Shown: piece by piece, positions 50,105 through 59,234 of the stretch
Layout: every line of letters starts with the position of its first letter
How positions within the stretch are numbered: the stretch's first letter is position 1
Assembly: GCA_020845475.1 (NCBI GenBank)
Contig: JADLFN010000065.1
Coordinates: forward strand, 1 to 64,000
Reading direction: 5' to 3'
Origin: Planctomycetota bacterium
GTDB taxonomy: Bacteria > Planctomycetota > UBA8742 > UBA2392
DNA: 64,000 nucleotides
The notes under the pieces: model-generated
Seen by the model: the letters and a program-made list of their open reading frames with translations, nothing else
The model's database searches: none
What the model was told of the DNA's origin: nothing
Translations under genes and position numbers: made by a program

Positions 50105-52210
50105 ATGAAAAGCCTTTACTCCGACGTCGAAGCCGAGTCCTTCGTGCAGAAATTCCCGGGCGTGCCGCGCGACGTGGCGCTGCGCGTTTACACTTCGCGC
50201 CTGATCGGCCGCGACGACACCCTGGTCATGCACGGCGGCGGCAACACCAGCTGCAAGGGCAGCCACAAGCTGCTCACGGGCGAAAGCGTTGAAGCCATCT
50301 ACGTCAAAGGCAGCGGCTGGAATCTCGATTCCATCGAGCCGCCGGGGCTTCCCGCTCTGGATCTTGCATACCTGCGAAAGCTGCGCGCGTTGCCCAAGCT
50401 CTCCGACGAAGAAATGGTCAATGAGCTGCGCGCGCACATGTTCGATGCCAGCGGCCCCAACCCCAGTGTCGAGACCCTGCTGCACGCGTTTTTGCCCCAC
50501 AAATTTGTCGATCATTCGCACAGCGACGCCATTCTGGCGATCACGAATCGGCCCGATGGCGAGAAACTTTGCCGCGAAATTTTCGGTGAGCGCGTCGCCA
50601 TCGTTCCCTACATCATGCCCGGCTTCACGCTTGCCAAAGCCTGCGCCGAAGCCTTTGAGAAGCACCCCAAGGTCGAAGGCCTTGTGCTTGCCAAACATGG
50701 CTTCTTCACGTTTGGCGACAACGCCAAGGAAAGTTACGAGCGCCACATCGCGCTGGTTACTCTCGCCGAGAACTGGGTGGCCTCTCATTCCGGCAAGAAA
50801 CTCACTCCCGGGTTTTTATCTCCACGCGAGCCGCGCGCGCTGGCGGCACTTGTTGCGCCACTCCTGCGCGGCTTGCTCAGCGAGCCCACGGGCGATGAAG
50901 ACGCCCCGTACCGGCGCATGATTCTTGATTGGCGCTCGACACCCGAAATCCTCGAATTCGTGAACTCAGCCGAGTGCGCTGATCTCGCAAGCACCACGCC
51001 ACTGACGCCCGATCACGTGATCCGCATCAAGCCCTGGCCCTGCGTTGTGAGCGATCCCGACTTCGACGACCCGTCAGCGCTCGCGCAGCAGCTCGAAGAC
51101 GAAATCACCGATTTCCGCACGCGCTACGACCGCTACTTTGCCGAGAACGTCGAGCAAAAGGGCGTGCAGCGCAAGGCGCTCGACTCGTTCCCGCGCGTCG
51201 TGCTCGTGCCGGGCGCGGGCATGTTCTGCTTTGGCCCCACCAAGAAAGACGCCAGCATCGCGGCCGACCTTTACGAGCACACGATTCGCGTCAAAACGCA
51301 GATTCACGCCACAAGCAAATACGAAGCGCTCACGCTGCCCGAGCTGTTTGACATGGAGTATTGGCCCCTCGAACAGGCCAAGCTCGGCAAAGCCAAAGAG
51401 AAAACACTCGCACGCCAGGTTGCCCTGATCACCGGCGCAGCCGGGGCGATTGGCAGCGCGATTGCGGCCCGACTCATGGAGGAAGGCTGCCACGTCGTGC
51501 TCAGTGATTTCAACGCCGAGGCGCTCTCGCGCGTGTGCGACGAACTGGGCAAGAAATTCGGCAAAGACAATCGGCGCGGCTTCGTCGCCGACGTAACCGA
51601 CGAGGCTGGTGTGGGCGAACTCTTCGCCGAAGCAGCGCGGCTGTACGGCGGCGTCGATATCGTGATCCCCAACGCCGGCATCGCGCTTTCCAAGCCAATC
51701 GTCGATCTCAGCGCCGATGAATTCGAGCGGGTGCAGCGCGTGAACTCGAAGGGCTATTTTCTTGTGCTGCGCGAGGGCGCCAAACTCCTGCGCAAACAAG
51801 CCACGGGCGGTCACATCATCATCATCGGCAGCAAGAACGTGGCAGCACCGGGCGCAGAATTCGCGGCCTACTCAGCCAGCAAAGCAGCGGCGCACCAGAT
51901 GGCAAAGGTCGCGGCGTTGGAGTTCGCCAAAGACGGCATTCGCGTGAACGTGCTCGCACCCGATGCGGTTTTTGGCGACGACAAAAACCCCAGCGGCCTG
52001 TGGGGCGAAGTCGGGCCGGCCAGGGCCAAAGCCCACGGTATTGACCCGTCAAGACTCGAAGACCACTACCGCGACCGCAATCTACTGAAAGCCCGTGTAA
52101 CAGGCAGGCACGTGGGCAACGCCGTAGTCTTCCTCGCCACCAACCAGACGCCGACGACGGGAGCAGTCATCCCCATCGACGGCGGCCACGCGCAGACGTT
52201 TTCACGTTGA
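50105..52210 (+). CDS. Bifunctional class II aldolase / short-chain dehydrogenase
   Basis: The protein is 701 aa. Residues about 15-420 are a class II aldolase/adducin fold with HGGGNTSCKG and the zinc ligands in KFVDHSHSDA. Residues about 435-700 are a Rossmann short-chain dehydrogenase (ALITGAAGAIGSAIAARL, NAGIA, YSASKAA). This is the arrangement of rhamnulose-1-phosphate aldolase/lactaldehyde dehydrogenase fusions, which cleave a sugar phosphate to glycerone phosphate and lactaldehyde and then convert the aldehyde. No isomerase or kinase of the pathway is nearby, so the exact substrate is open. It lies 62 bases after the antiporter gene. Confidence 0.92.
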   Translation: MKSLYSDVEAESFVQKFPGVPRDVALRVYTSRLIGRDDTLVMHGGGNTSCKGSHKLLTGESVEAIYVKGSGWNLDSIEPPGLPALDLAYLRKLRALPKLSDEEMVNELRAHMFDASGPNPSVETLLHAFLPHKFVDHSHSDAILAITNRPDGEKLCREIFGERVAIVPYIMPGFTLAKACAEAFEKHPKVEGLVLAKHGFFTFGDNAKESYERHIALVTLAENWVASHSGKKLTPGFLSPREPRALAALVAPLLRGLLSEPTGDEDAPYRRMILDWRSTPEILEFVNSAECADLASTTPLTPDHVIRIKPWPCVVSDPDFDDPSALAQQLEDEITDFRTRYDRYFAENVEQKGVQRKALDSFPRVVLVPGAGMFCFGPTKKDASIAADLYEHTIRVKTQIHATSKYEALTLPELFDMEYWPLEQAKLGKAKEKTLARQVALITGAAGAIGSAIAARLMEEGCHVVLSDFNAEALSRVCDELGKKFGKDNRRGFVADVTDEAGVGELFAEAARLYGGVDIVIPNAGIALSKPIVDLSADEFERVQRVNSKGYFLVLREGAKLLRKQATGGHIIIIGSKNVAAPGAEFAAYSASKAAAHQMAKVAALEFAKDGIRVNVLAPDAVFGDDKNPSGLWGEVGPARAKAHGIDPSRLEDHYRDRNLLKARVTGRHVGNAVVFLATNQTPTTGAVIPIDGGHAQTFSR

Positions 52211-52250
52211 TCAATCGTCTCGTTTGTTGGCGAAAGTGGAGAATTGTGAA

Positions 52251-52646
52251 GTGGCGAAACCAATTCCGAACCCGCTGACTTCGGTACTCGAAACTGTCAG
52301 GAATCGCGTTGTCGAGAATCCTGAGCTTCGCGGCCAGCTTGATGTCCTGCCCAAGATTGCATCGCAGCGAGACATCCGCCCATACAAGGCATCGACCTCT
52401 CACTGGGATGTTCAGATCTACAAGGAGCGACCTGCTGGGGCGCCCGAATTCGAACTGGGCCGTTGCCACCTGTTAGCCATAAGCCCGAGTGGGTACTTCA
52501 ATAACCTAGCATTCATTAAAGTGTGGACAGCTGTCGGCGAATCCGAGGGCCGCTCAATGATTCGCGGTGAGGACGAAACCTGCACCGTTTCGAACGCGCT
52601 CGAAGTCTTTGATCGCATGTTCAACAAGCTCCGCGGGAATACCTAA
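52251..52646 (+). CDS. Hypothetical protein, 131 aa
   Basis: GTG at 52251 has GGAG nine bases upstream and was chosen over TTG 52224. The protein is soluble, mixed alpha/beta (QRDIRPYKASTSHWDVQIYKER, RCHLLAISPSGYFNNLAFIKVW), with no signal or known domain. Codons are less G+C-biased than in the preceding gene, and it stands beside a toxin-antitoxin pair, so this small stretch (about 52.2-53.3 kb) may be acquired. Confidence 0.6.
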   Translation: MAKPIPNPLTSVLETVRNRVVENPELRGQLDVLPKIASQRDIRPYKASTSHWDVQIYKERPAGAPEFELGRCHLLAISPSGYFNNLAFIKVWTAVGESEGRSMIRGEDETCTVSNALEVFDRMFNKLRGNT

Positions 52647-52700
52647 ACTGCGCGCGGTGGGCGCAGTCTGGAAGATGAAGTTGTCATTGCGATGTGTAAC

Positions 52701-53093
52701 TTATGCCATCGGCTGCGAGTTGATTCGAAAGAACGCTGCTATCTGCTGCTTGTCCATTTCAGACTGAGCAGCGGCCAGGACAACCTTCTCGAATTCTTCC
52801 TCTGTGGCCGTCAACGTTTGCCCATTCAAGTGCAGAAACGTAAACGCGGCCATCGAAGCTGTGCGTTTATTGCCATCGATGAACGGATGATTCTTCGCAA
52901 GATGGAACAAGTAGGCGGCGGCCATTTCAAAGATGTCCGCATGCAAATACTGCCCACCAAAGCCCGCCTGAGGCATGGCAATTGCCGACACCAGCAAGCC
53001 GAGATCGCGAATGCCTTCGCTGCCACCGTACAGTTCAATCTGGTTACGATGAACCTCCAGCACTTCCTGGATGTGCAGAAATGTCGGAGGCAT
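52701..53093 (-). CDS. doc: Doc-type toxin (Fic fold)
   Basis: The 130-aa protein has the Doc variant of the Fic motif, HPFIDGNKRTASMAAF (residues about 69-84), preceded by YLHADIFEMAAAYLFHLAKN. Known Doc toxins phosphorylate elongation factor Tu and stop translation. Motif and length are intact. It begins three bases after the stop of the AbrB-type gene, the usual antitoxin-first order. Confidence 0.93.
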   Translation of the reverse strand: MPPTFLHIQEVLEVHRNQIELYGGSEGIRDLGLLVSAIAMPQAGFGGQYLHADIFEMAAAYLFHLAKNHPFIDGNKRTASMAAFTFLHLNGQTLTATEEEFEKVVLAAAQSEMDKQQIAAFFRINSQPMA

Positions 53094-53095
53094 GG

Positions 53096-53320
53096 CTATG
53101 CCAGTCTCTTGAGCATGCGCCCATAGCGCTTATTGCCCTCAGCGAGTGCCTTCTCGAACTTCTCGCGGCGCTTGGGATCAGCCTCGGGAGACATAACAAG
53201 CGCGTTGCCATCGGTCGTGATTTCCAACGGCGTTTCGGGCGTGATCTTGAGCAGGTCCATGATCGGCTTGTCGATGATCAGCGCGTAGCTGTTGCCGTGT
53301 TTTACGAGGGTCTTCACCAT
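53096..53320 (-). CDS. AbrB/MazE-type antitoxin
   Basis: The 74-aa protein has a SpoVT-AbrB swapped-hairpin DNA-binding domain (MVKTLVKHGNSYALIIDKPIM, TPLEITTDGNALVM) and a charged C-terminal helix (PKRREKFEKALAEGNKRYG) that would wrap the toxin. AbrB-type antitoxins paired with Doc toxins occur in many genomes in place of Phd. GGAG (of GGAGAACCACC) precedes the ATG at 53320, and the pair is probably autorepressed. Confidence 0.92.
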   Translation of the reverse strand: MVKTLVKHGNSYALIIDKPIMDLLKITPETPLEITTDGNALVMSPEADPKRREKFEKALAEGNKRYGRMLKRLA

Positions 53321-53432
53321 GGTGGTTCTCCGTTAGGCCAATCACATTGTAGCTACGGTGTGGTAACGCGCAATCCGCGGACAGTCCGGCTGGTTCCGCG
53401 GAATTCATGGGCCGGCATTTCCGAAATGAGTT

Positions 53433-53454
53433 GCCCCCTCGTTACCGAGGGGGC
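53433..53454 (-). terminator. Terminator of the TPR-kinase gene
   Basis: GCCCCCTCG (53433-53441) pairs with CGAGGGGGC (53446-53454) with loop TTAC, 14 bases after the stop of the leftward kinase gene. Downstream is CAACTCATTT, only mildly U-rich. Confidence 0.7.
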
Positions 53455-53468
53455 TCTGAGTGATTTGT

Positions 53469-55172
53469 CTATGCGCCGAAGACCTTGAGCAGGTTTTTGA
53501 ATTGCGGGCGGGTTTCGAGCTTGGCGAATGCCTTGTCGCGCAGGCGCTTTCGGTCCTTGAAGCCGTTTTTTACGGCGCGCTCGAGGTATTCCATGCCCAG
53601 TTCCGGGTCTTCGGGCGTGGCCAGCACGGCCAATAGAAAACTCGTTTCGGCGAAACTGGGGTTGAGCGTGAGCGCCTTGTCGAGCAGTTCCTTGGCGCGT
53701 TGGCGCGGCTCCACTTTGTCGTGCTTGTCTTTGAGCGTAGGGTTCTCGATCAGCAGCACGGCCAGCGCCACGTAGCCTCGCTCGTCGGCGGGCACGAGTT
53801 CAATGGCTTTTTCGTATTCGCGCTTGGCGCCCGTGAGTGCTTTGCCTTTTTCGTAGATCTTGCCCAGCGAAATGCGTGCCTCGACGTTCATGGCGTCGAG
53901 CTTGAGCGCGTGCATGATGTTGTCTTTGGCGCCCGTAAGATCACCCATGATGCGTTGCAGGCTGCCCATGAATGCGCGTGCGCGCGGGTCATCTGGATTG
54001 AGTTCTACTGCACGCCGATAATCCTCAAGGGCCTCTTTCAAGCGGCGCTGCTTGCGGTAAATGTGGCCGCGCAGCAATAGCGTGCGCTGGTCGTTGGGCC
54101 GCATCGACAACGCCTTGTCCACTTGCTTGAGCGCGACGTCGTAGCGCGCGGCTCGCACGGCTTTTTGCGCATCACCGGTGGCGGCGTCGGCTTGCGTGGT
54201 GATTGAGAGAATCGCCAGCTCGACCGTTTCGTGCCGATTGAATTCTTCGCTCGCGGCTTCTTCCGCCTTTTGCGCCATGCGATAGATGCTGCTCTGATCG
54301 CTGCGTTTCATGCTCACGGTGCGGCGGCGCGTGTCGCGGATCATTTCGCCCGCGGCTTCAAGATCTTCGGCGAGTTCGTCAGCGGTCTGGTAGCGCTGCT
54401 CGGGCGACTTGGCGAGCATGCGGCTGGTGATGCGCTCGAGTTCCATCGGCAGGCCGGGGCGCAGCGATGTCAGCTTCGGGTACTCATCCTGTTGGTGCAT
54501 CAAGATCAGCGCCTGCGGCGTTTCGCCCAGGAAAGGACGGCGCCCCGTCAGCAACAGATAAAGCGTGACGCCGAGCGAGTAAATATCGCTGCGGCCATCG
54601 ACCTGCTCGCCGCGGCATTGCTCGGGGCTCATGTAGGGCGGGCTGCCGGAGTGCCCGCCGCTCAGCACCGTGCCCAGCGCCGCGGCCACGCCGAAATCCG
54701 TGATCTTCACGCGGCCGTTGCTCGTGATCATCAGGTTGTCAGGTTTGATGTCACGATGAATGGTGTTGTGGCGGTGGGCGAATGCCAAGCCGCGCGCGAC
54801 CTGGGCCGAAATTTTCACGGCCAGCAGCGCGTCAACGCCCTGGCGGCCGACGAGGCGCGAGACCGGCACGCCGTCGATCAGCTGCATCACGATGTAAGGC
54901 TGGCCCTCCTGCTCATCTACGGCGTAAACGGGCATGATGTTGGGATGCTCGAGCTGGCCCGCCATGCGCGCTTCATTGAGAAAGCGCTCGCGCAGCACGG
55001 GGCTGGAGCAAAGCTCGCGCGGCAGCACCTTGACGGCCACTTCTTTGTCGAGACCGGTGTGTTTGGCCTTGTAAACGTGGCCCATGCCGCCCTGGCCTAT
55101 GCGCTCCAGGAGCTGGCATTGTCCAAAGGCAGTGCCGGAGAGATCTTCGATGTCGTCGCGAGAGCCGGGCAT
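53469..55172 (-). CDS. Cytoplasmic Ser/Thr kinase with TPR domain, T6SS-linked
   Basis: The protein is 567 aa. The Hanks-type kinase domain spans residues about 15-280, with glycine loop IGQGGMG, Lys48, HRD Asp141 and a canonical DFG with Asp159. A linker follows, and about residues 330-540 are TPR repeats (AVRAARYDVALKQVDKALSM, ALEDYRRAVELNPDDP). No membrane span is visible, unlike the other two kinases. It is head-to-head with tssL, separated by 123 bases. In proteobacterial T6SSs a kinase (PpkA) turns the system on by phosphorylation, so a comparable regulatory role is likely but inferred. Confidence 0.92.
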   Translation of the reverse strand: MPGSRDDIEDLSGTAFGQCQLLERIGQGGMGHVYKAKHTGLDKEVAVKVLPRELCSSPVLRERFLNEARMAGQLEHPNIMPVYAVDEQEGQPYIVMQLIDGVPVSRLVGRQGVDALLAVKISAQVARGLAFAHRHNTIHRDIKPDNLMITSNGRVKITDFGVAAALGTVLSGGHSGSPPYMSPEQCRGEQVDGRSDIYSLGVTLYLLLTGRRPFLGETPQALILMHQQDEYPKLTSLRPGLPMELERITSRMLAKSPEQRYQTADELAEDLEAAGEMIRDTRRRTVSMKRSDQSSIYRMAQKAEEAASEEFNRHETVELAILSITTQADAATGDAQKAVRAARYDVALKQVDKALSMRPNDQRTLLLRGHIYRKQRRLKEALEDYRRAVELNPDDPRARAFMGSLQRIMGDLTGAKDNIMHALKLDAMNVEARISLGKIYEKGKALTGAKREYEKAIELVPADERGYVALAVLLIENPTLKDKHDKVEPRQRAKELLDKALTLNPSFAETSFLLAVLATPEDPELGMEYLERAVKNGFKDRKRLRDKAFAKLETRPQFKNLLKVFGA

Positions 55173-55295
55173 GGGGAGGATAATAGCGTGCGGTGCCGCA
55201 AAAGCGAATGTCGCTCCAGCGCTGGACGATTCACGACTTCCGAATGCCGATTTTCAATTGAAGGGCAGATGCCTTGTGCTGTTAGGATTCCGCCC

Positions 55296-55928
55296 ATGCT
55301 CTCGACTTTCATTTCAGTCAAGACGCGCATGCCGGATCTGTGCGCGGATGTTTGGAACTACGCGTTCACGCTGCGCGGCGCTTCCGAAAAGCCCGAAACG
55401 GTCAAGGCCCGCATCGCGCACCTTTACCGGCTGCTCGACAAACAGGCGCGCATGGCCGGTGCGGAGCAGGCCGACGTGCAGCAGGCCAAGTTTGCGCTTT
55501 GCGCCTATCTCGATGAGATTGCCATGGCCGGCCCGCTGGCCAACGCGTGGACGCCGCTCTGCCAGGAGTATTTTGGCGAACCCAACGCGGGCGAGAATTT
55601 CTATACGCGTCTGGAATCGCTTCGGCACAGCGGCGAAACCCGCCGGCGCGATCTGCTTGAAGTGTTCTACCTTTGTCTGGCTCTGGGTTTTCACGGGCGC
55701 CTGGGCGATACCGCCGGTGTTGAGAAGCGCAAAGTGCTGATGGATGGCATCTGCCGTGAGCTGTGCGGCGAGGGCGCCAAGAAACTCTCCGTGCAGATTG
55801 ATTCGCCCGACAAGCTGCCAGGGCCGCAGGGCGCGTGGCCCGGCTGGCTGATCCCCCTTGGCTGCATGCTGGCGCTGGGCGCGCTTTACGGCGGCCTGGC
55901 TTTTGCGCTTGCGAGGCTGGCACCATGA
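55296..55928 (+). CDS. tssL: Type VI secretion protein TssL (DotU/IcmH family)
   Basis: The 210-aa protein starts at 55296 (AGGA upstream; the long open extension before it is antisense to the kinase). It shows DotU features: KARIAHLYRLLDKQA, FALCAYLDEIAM, NFYTRLESLR, LLEVFYLCLALGFHGRL, and a single C-terminal membrane span (about 181-204) with the bulk in the cytoplasm. TssL binds TssM to form the inner-membrane core that docks the contractile tail. The stop overlaps the tssM start (ATGA). No OmpA-like peptidoglycan-binding extension is fused. Confidence 0.92.
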   Translation: MLSTFISVKTRMPDLCADVWNYAFTLRGASEKPETVKARIAHLYRLLDKQARMAGAEQADVQQAKFALCAYLDEIAMAGPLANAWTPLCQEYFGEPNAGENFYTRLESLRHSGETRRRDLLEVFYLCLALGFHGRLGDTAGVEKRKVLMDGICRELCGEGAKKLSVQIDSPDKLPGPQGAWPGWLIPLGCMLALGALYGGLAFALARLAP

Positions 55929-58900
55929 GTTTGCGTGCTACAGCCGCGGCGTTTGTCAAGGAAGGCGGCATTGGCCTGGCCGTGATGGTGTTGCTCGTGT
56001 TGTTGGTCTGGTTGGGCGGCGATTACCTGTCGCTCGCCCCGGTGATCAGCCAGGCGATAATTGTGGGCATTGTTTGCGTCGGCGTGGCCCTGTTCGTTAC
56101 GCGCCGCATGCTGGCGCGGCGCCAGGCCAAAAAGCTCGCCACCAAGTTCCTGGAACTCGCGGCCGAAGACGCCGACGCCACGCTGGGCGAGCGCAAAGCC
56201 AAGCAGCAGGAAATTGCGGCGCTCTTGCGTGAGGGCGTGGCCCACCTGCGCGTGTCCGCGCACGGTGAGAAGGCTGTAAGCGAGCTGCCCTGGTATCTGG
56301 TGGTAGGCAGCGCCAGCGCCGGCAAGAGCACGCTGCTGGAGTCCAGCGGCCTCGCCTTTGCCCAGATGGGCCGAACGCGCAAACCGGTAATCGAAGCGGG
56401 CACCACGCGCGACCTCGACTGGTGGCTTACGGACTCCGCTGTTTTTCTGGATGTCCCCGGCCGCTACATTTCCAGCAACGAATCGCCCTTTGAGTGGCCG
56501 GCATTCGTGGGCGCGCTGAAAGAAGCGCGCGCGCACGCGCCGGTCTCGGGTGTAATCATCGTGGTCTCTGTGCCCGAAATTCTCGAACTCAAGAACGAGG
56601 AAGTGGAGCCCTATGCAAAGAACATTCGCGACCGCCTGGATGAATTGAGCGCTCAATGCCGCTGGGTCTTTCCGGTTTACGTTGTGTTTTCGAAGTGCGA
56701 CGCCATCTGCGGCTTTGCCGAGGCCTTTGGCAACCTCGCCGAGGAAGAGCGCTGCCAGACCTGGGGCGCAACGCTGCCCTTCAAGATCGACGAAAACCGC
56801 AACTATCGCACCATCTTCCATGACGAGTGCAACCGCCTCTCGGAGCCGTTGCGGGAACAGATTCTCGCCGCCCTGGCCCAGGATGCCGCTCCGGCGATCA
56901 AGGAGCAGACGGCGCTCTTTCCGCGCCAGGTGTTTCTGGCCCAGCGGCGCATGGGCGAAGTACTGGGCGCGGTGTTTCGCCCCAACCCGTTCATCGAAAC
57001 CGGGTTGCTGCGCGGCTTCTATTTCGCCAGCGCCACTCAGGGCGGTGCCGCGCACGATCTTGTCCGGGAGGCAAAGCTCGAGCAGCGTTTGCTCGAGCGA
57101 GCGCCCTATTTTGTTTCTCAATTGTTTACCCGCGTCCTGCCGCCTGATCGGAATCTGGCAAGACTTGCCGTTAAGGAGGCCAAGCGGCGTCGCGCGCTGG
57201 CTATGGCCGTGGGTGTGGCTTCAGTGGCCGTCACGATTGCGCTAAGCACGCTCATGCTGCTGGCGTATTCCGATCAACGGCAGGCCATGACGGGCGTCCA
57301 GGCAGCGCGCGAACATACGGACGAATTCGCACGCATGGAGGCATTGCGGCAGTCCCTGACGGCGGCCGATGCGCCACGATCGCTGGCGCGCGCCGTGCCC
57401 TTTGCCGGCGCCGAGACCCGGCTGACTGAAGCTGCACGCGCCGAGTACTACGCATTGGCGCGCCAGCGCGTTCTGCAGCCCGTTGTGGCCGGGATCGAGC
57501 GCAATATGCGCGAGACCCGTGAGCGCGGCTATGTGTCGATCCAGGACTACGACGCGGCTCTGGCCGCTTCGGTGGCGCTGCACATGCTCGCGGGTCACAC
57601 GCCCGCCAGTGCCGATGCGCTCCGGCCAGTGCTCAGCCAGGCCGCGCGGCAGATTTCTACGGGTGACGGCGCGAGGCAAGCACTCTTGTTTGCCCAGGTG
57701 GATTACCTGCTCGCTGACGTGAACCGACTGAAGCAGGCCGTGCCTTTGATGGACACCGCGCTCCTCGCATTGGTGGATGAGGATCTCAAGGGCGCACTTT
57801 GGGTGCAGGCGGCCTATCTCGACCTCGTGCGCGATGCACCGAGTTTGCCGCCCGCAACGCGCGATACGCTCGTCCTCGGCCCCGGACGCGATTACATCTC
57901 ACTGGGCAAAAACGTACCCGGCATGTTCACGCAGCGCGGCTATGACGAGTACGTCGGGCCGGCCATTGCGCGGCGTGCGCAGGAACTCGCCACGCGATTT
58001 GCGGCCATGGGCCAGTCCAGGCCGATGTGGTCACTCGCGGCCGAAATCACCGACCGCTACGCCGATGATCACGCGGCGGCCTGGGCCGCGGCGCAGGCCA
58101 GCTTCTCGATTGCGGATGTGGACGGCCTGGAGCAAAGCATCATCGCATTGAAGAGCCTGTGCGGGCGTGAATCCGCCTTGCGTGAATTGCTGACAGCGCT
58201 GCGCGACGCGCGCTCGCTCAAGTTGTTGAACGGAACAATTCGCAACGCGGTTGCCGATGACCTCAAGTGGCTCGATGCAGCGCTCGCGCCGCTGGCCAAG
58301 ATTCCCACCGAGCTTGAGGCCATGCTGCAGGCGACGTCAGACCAGAACCCCATGCTGGAATATCAGCGACAGGGCAAGCTCGAATTGCTGGCGGGAAAGT
58401 TCAATCAAACCGCGCGTGCGATGGATGACGCCATGGCGTTTGTGCCCGCGGAGTTGCGCGCGCGCTACCAGGCTGTCCTCGACCGCCTTCTGGAAGGCGT
58501 AGTGAATGAACTGCGGCAGCAGTCGCAGCTGGAGGCTCAGCGGCTGTGGCAGGATTCGATGGTCGGGTTCAGCGCCGACGTTGCCGGTTACTTTCCGTTC
58601 AATGCCCAATCACTCGGGGAGGCGCCCGTCAATACCGTGGCGCGGTTGCTCAACCCGAAAAACGGTTCGATACAAGGCGCGATCAACCAGTTGAAGTTGC
58701 TGCGCGGCCTGGAAATCACGGTCGGGCATATTCCAGATGTCCGGCGCATGAGGCTGCTCGATTTTTCGCCGGAGTTCGAAGCCGCGCTGCTTCGCCTGGG
58801 CGCACTGCAAGCCGCGCTGTTCGGCGGCGGAGAAACCCTGGGCGTGAAATTCGGGATTACGCTGGGGCGCACCCCGGGCATTGAAGACTTGAACTTTGCA

Positions 58901-59227
58901 ACGGGAAGCGGCAGCCGCGGCCTGAACGATGCGGGCGTTGGCGAACTGTCCTGGACGCAAGAAAAGCCCCTGGGCGTGAAACTACAGGCGCGGCTGGGCA
59001 CATCCTGGGTTGCGCGAGACTATGCCACCCAGAGTTGGGGCCTGCTGCGTCTGTTGAGCGAGGCGACGCGCACGACGCTTGATGGCGCGCGAGTGAAGTA
59101 CGGCTGGAAGTTCACGCACGAAGGTAAAACCGCCCAGGCCGTCGCCGAGCTTGAATTCCGCTCCGGATCGGTGTTTGAACTTGAGCTGTTCAGCAAACTC
59201 GCGCTGCCGGAAAAAGTCGGACCTTGA
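55925..59227 (+). CDS. tssM: Type VI secretion protein TssM (IcmF family)
   Basis: The 1100-aa protein starts at 55925. Two N-terminal spans (about 15-35 and 40-60) flank a short loop. A cytoplasmic GTPase-like domain follows with Walker A GSASAGKST at 128-136 and the VFLDVPGRYIS switch-like segment. A third span lies at about 418-440, and the rest is the large periplasmic domain. Length is near the usual 1100-1300. The intact Walker A suggests nucleotide binding. The TssL-TssM overlap is the hallmark of the T6SS trans-envelope complex; TssJ, if present, is elsewhere. The gene is convergent with the 1488-aa kinase gene, 7 bases apart. Confidence 0.93.
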   Translation: MSLRATAAAFVKEGGIGLAVMVLLVLLVWLGGDYLSLAPVISQAIIVGIVCVGVALFVTRRMLARRQAKKLATKFLELAAEDADATLGERKAKQQEIAALLREGVAHLRVSAHGEKAVSELPWYLVVGSASAGKSTLLESSGLAFAQMGRTRKPVIEAGTTRDLDWWLTDSAVFLDVPGRYISSNESPFEWPAFVGALKEARAHAPVSGVIIVVSVPEILELKNEEVEPYAKNIRDRLDELSAQCRWVFPVYVVFSKCDAICGFAEAFGNLAEEERCQTWGATLPFKIDENRNYRTIFHDECNRLSEPLREQILAALAQDAAPAIKEQTALFPRQVFLAQRRMGEVLGAVFRPNPFIETGLLRGFYFASATQGGAAHDLVREAKLEQRLLERAPYFVSQLFTRVLPPDRNLARLAVKEAKRRRALAMAVGVASVAVTIALSTLMLLAYSDQRQAMTGVQAAREHTDEFARMEALRQSLTAADAPRSLARAVPFAGAETRLTEAARAEYYALARQRVLQPVVAGIERNMRETRERGYVSIQDYDAALAASVALHMLAGHTPASADALRPVLSQAARQISTGDGARQALLFAQVDYLLADVNRLKQAVPLMDTALLALVDEDLKGALWVQAAYLDLVRDAPSLPPATRDTLVLGPGRDYISLGKNVPGMFTQRGYDEYVGPAIARRAQELATRFAAMGQSRPMWSLAAEITDRYADDHAAAWAAAQASFSIADVDGLEQSIIALKSLCGRESALRELLTALRDARSLKLLNGTIRNAVADDLKWLDAALAPLAKIPTELEAMLQATSDQNPMLEYQRQGKLELLAGKFNQTARAMDDAMAFVPAELRARYQAVLDRLLEGVVNELRQQSQLEAQRLWQDSMVGFSADVAGYFPFNAQSLGEAPVNTVARLLNPKNGSIQGAINQLKLLRGLEITVGHIPDVRRMRLLDFSPEFEAALLRLGALQAALFGGGETLGVKFGITLGRTPGIEDLNFATGSGSRGLNDAGVGELSWTQEKPLGVKLQARLGTSWVARDYATQSWGLLRLLSEATRTTLDGARVKYGWKFTHEGKTAQAVAELEFRSGSVFELELFSKLALPEKVGP

Positions 59228-59234
59228 AGGCGCG

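Noticed and set aside
54231-55295. N-terminal extension of tssL by about 355 codons
   Set aside because: It lies antisense to the kinase gene; DotU homology begins at the ATG at 55296, which has its own ribosome site.
53469-59227. TssL/TssM pair as type IVB (Dot/Icm) secretion genes
   Set aside because: No other dot/icm genes are seen, and the adjacent VgrG-like start and kinases fit type VI; the distinction needs sequence outside the window.
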